From: Acidobacteriota bacterium
GTDB taxonomy: Bacteria > Acidobacteriota > Blastocatellia > Pyrinomonadales > Pyrinomonadaceae
Assembly (NCBI GenBank): GCA_029862725.1
Contig: JAOTWT010000142.1
Span: 1-7,260 of the forward strand
Length of the DNA: 7,260 bases
Direction: 5' to 3'
Below are positions 5,360 through 7,260 of this stretch, one piece after another (position 1 is the stretch's first letter; each line of letters begins with the position of its first letter). The notes below the pieces were generated by a model. It did not search any database, was not told where the DNA came from, and saw only the letters and a program-made list of their open reading frames with translations. A program made the position numbers and the translations under genes.

Positions 5360-7260
5360 ATGCGAGCGGCAGTAAAAATCCAGGAACAGAATCAACGCCT
5401 TTGCGCGACGGTTCGGGGTGCGGTTCAGGGGGTAGGGTTTCGACCATTCGTATTCCGCCTGGCAAAAGACCTTGATTTAACAGGGTGGATCAATAATTCC
5501 CCGTCCGGCGTTTTTATCGAGGTGGAGGGGCCTCCGACAAAGCTTCGTTCTTTTCTACTTCGTTTAGAGTCCGAGAAGCCGCCCCGTTCTCACATTCAGA
5601 GTCTCGAAAGTTCGTTTTTGGACGCCGCCGGTTATAACACTTTTGAAATCCGTCCGAGTAATCGTAACGGGGAAAAGACTGCAGTCGTGCTTCCCGACAT
5701 TGCAACCTGCAAGGATTGCCTGCGGGATGTATTTGACCCACTCGACCGGCGATTCCTCTATCCCTTTACAAACTGCACGAACTGCGGACCCCGGTTTTCG
5801 ATAATCGAGGCCCTCCCCTATGACCGCCGGCACACCACGATGAAAACATTCGAGATGTGCACAGAATGCCTTTCGGAATACGAAGATCCGCTGAACAGAC
5901 GGTTCCACGCGCAGCCGAACGCGTGCCCGGTCTGCGGTCCGCAGCTTGAACTGCTGGACCAAAGCGGAAGAACGCTCTTTCGCCGGCACGAGGCTCTTGA
6001 GCAAACGGCGGACTTGGTACGTCTCGGCCGGATCGTAGCGGTAAAGGGACTCGGCGGTTTTCATCTCGTCGCAGATGCCGGAAATGGCAACGCCGTAAAA
6101 ACGTTGCGACTACGAAAACACCGCGAAGAAAAGCCGCTGGCCCTGATGTTTCCCGACCTCGCTTCCGCCCAAGAAGTCTGTGAGGTCTCCGCCGTGGAGA
6201 GAAGATTGCTGACATCGCCGGAAACCCCGATTGTATTGCTCAAAAAGACGAAGGGCGGGAATGAGATCTCCGGATACATAGCTCCGGGAAATCCTTATTT
6301 GGGAGTGATGCTGCCCTATACGCCTCTCCATCACATGCTCATGGGCGAACTTGGTTTTCCAATTGTGGCGACCAGCGGAAATCTGTCTGATGAGCCAATC
6401 TGTACTGATAACGATGAAGCGTTGACCCGTCTGCGAGATATCGCCGATTTTTTTCTTGTCCATGACCGGCCGATCGTCCGGCACGTTGATGATTCGATCG
6501 TCCGGGAAATGGCGGGACGGGAAATGGTATTGAGACGGGCACGCGGTTTTGCGCCGTTGCCGGTTCAGATTAGCGTAGAAACGCCGCCGGTCCTGGCTAC
6601 CGGGGCGCACCTGAAAAACGCGATCGCAACCTCCTCGGACAGGCAGGTTTTTGTCAGCCAGCATATCGGCGACCTTGAGACTGTCCAGGCCTTTGATGCC
6701 TTTCGCGATGTGATCGCGAGTTTTGAACGGCTCTACGAGGTCCGCCCGGAAGTTGTCGCCCACGACGCACATCCGGATTATCTGTCGACCCGTTTTGCGG
6801 TCGAGTCCGGCTTTCGACATGTCGCGGTCCAGCATCATTATGCTCATGTCCTGTCATGTATGGCAGAAAACGAATTGGAGCCGCCGGTGCTCGGTATTGC
6901 CTGGGACGGAACGGGGTTCGGGACCGACGGAACGATTTGGGGCGGCGAATTCCTGCGTGTTGGCGAAACGGATTTTGAGCGATTTGCGCATTTCCGGGCA
7001 TTCGGACTGCCGGGCGGCGATAAGGCGGTCAGAGAACCGAGACGGACCGCTCTCGGTTTGCTATTCGAGGTCTTTGGCGAGGATGTTTTCGAAATGAGCG
7101 ATCTCGAAACGGTCCGCACTTTTGATGAACGAGAGATTCCTGTAATGCGAAAAATGCTGCGGAACAAGCTCAACGCCCCAGTCACATCGAGTGCAGGAAG
7201 ATTATTTGACGCTGTCGCTTCGATTATCGGTGTCCGGCAAAGGGTCGGTTTCGAGGGCCA
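5360..7260 (+). CDS. hypF: carbamoyltransferase HypF, 3' end beyond window
   Basis: HypF uses carbamoyl phosphate and ATP to carbamoylate HypE, the first step in making the cyanide ligands of the active-site iron. 633 codons are visible with no stop; full-length HypF is about 750 aa, so roughly 120-140 residues are missing. Domains in order: acylphosphatase (about 10-100) with VRGAVQGVGFRP (18-29), catalytic R28 and N46; two C4 zinc fingers, C117/C120/C139/C142 and C167/C170/C189/C192; a YrdC-like domain with KGLGGFH (229-235) and KHREEKPLALM (253-263); and a Kae1-like domain from about 410 with ATGAHLK (413-419), AHDAHPDYLST from 467, and HHYAH (492-496). The ATG at 5360 is the first possible start, since an in-frame TGA lies just upstream at 5354-5356. 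The truncation is only the window edge. Confidence 0.96.
   Translation, partial: MRAAVKIQEQNQRLCATVRGAVQGVGFRPFVFRLAKDLDLTGWINNSPSGVFIEVEGPPTKLRSFLLRLESEKPPRSHIQSLESSFLDAAGYNTFEIRPSNRNGEKTAVVLPDIATCKDCLRDVFDPLDRRFLYPFTNCTNCGPRFSIIEALPYDRRHTTMKTFEMCTECLSEYEDPLNRRFHAQPNACPVCGPQLELLDQSGRTLFRRHEALEQTADLVRLGRIVAVKGLGGFHLVADAGNGNAVKTLRLRKHREEKPLALMFPDLASAQEVCEVSAVERRLLTSPETPIVLLKKTKGGNEISGYIAPGNPYLGVMLPYTPLHHMLMGELGFPIVATSGNLSDEPICTDNDEALTRLRDIADFFLVHDRPIVRHVDDSIVREMAGREMVLRRARGFAPLPVQISVETPPVLATGAHLKNAIATSSDRQVFVSQHIGDLETVQAFDAFRDVIASFERLYEVRPEVVAHDAHPDYLSTRFAVESGFRHVAVQHHYAHVLSCMAENELEPPVLGIAWDGTGFGTDGTIWGGEFLRVGETDFERFAHFRAFGLPGGDKAVREPRRTALGLLFEVFGEDVFEMSDLETVRTFDEREIPVMRKMLRNKLNAPVTSSAGRLFDAVASIIGVRQRVGFEG

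Noticed and set aside
5327..5400. Complete tRNA gene
   Set aside because: Only the acceptor 5' strand and D-arm resemble a tRNA. There is no anticodon stem-loop or matching acceptor 3' strand before the hypF coding sequence.
4110..5465. Long antisense open frame (451 codons, minus strand) across the protease, hypA, hypB and the hypF start
   Set aside because: It lies wholly opposite genes with intact, recognisable motifs. Its translation is Ser/Arg/Pro-rich with no domain I recognise, and it looks like a by-product of codon bias.
6110..6847. Antisense open frame (245 codons, minus strand) inside hypF
   Set aside because: The + strand frame carries the full HypF domain series. The antisense product resembles nothing known to me.

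Overview
This window carries the structural and early maturation genes of a membrane-bound, respiratory-type [NiFe]-hydrogenase. All genes lie on the + strand in one tightly packed cluster that looks like a single operon. The order is small subunit with a Tat signal (hyaA/hupS type), large subunit (hyaB/hupL type), cytochrome b anchor (hyaC/hupC type), maturation endopeptidase (hyaD/hupD type), hypA, hypB and hypF. The hypF gene runs off the right edge.

Layout: 1-217 is an AT-rich leader with possible promoter elements and a strong ribosome binding site, and no supported gene. 218-3825 encodes the enzyme: Fe-S small subunit, Ni-Fe large subunit and di-heme quinone-linking membrane subunit. 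3806-5327 encodes the large-subunit protease and the nickel-insertion pair HypA/HypB, with start/stop overlaps of 20, 1 and 1 bases. 5360-7260 is the first 633 codons of HypF, which starts synthesis of the cyanide ligands on the active-site iron. The other ligand-assembly genes (hypC, hypD, hypE) are not in view and may follow downstream.

How the genes work together: HypF (with HypE, C and D elsewhere) supplies the Fe(CN)2CO centre. HypA/HypB deliver nickel to the large-subunit precursor. The HyaD-type protease then removes the 15-residue C-terminal peptide after His556. The folded dimer is exported by the Tat route of the small subunit, and the cytochrome b passes electrons from H2 to the quinone pool. 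The small subunit has the six-cysteine proximal-cluster pattern (CTCC plus CASNGC plus PGC) known from O2-tolerant enzymes such as E. coli Hyd-1, so an H2-uptake enzyme working in or near air is the best reading (HydDB group 1d-like, by motif only).

Organism: a Gram-negative-type bacterium of moderate GC content (roughly 50-55% by eye) with strong AGGAGG ribosome binding sites. The strong sites argue against Bacteroidota. Acidobacteriota or a similar phylum is a weak guess from codon style and nothing here proves it. I found no CRISPR array, insertion sequence, intact tRNA gene, terminator or undescribed system. The parts that merit a second look are the O2-tolerance signature without hyaE/hyaF-type genes alongside, a HypB with no nickel-storage motif, and a short tRNA-5'-end-like sequence before hypF.
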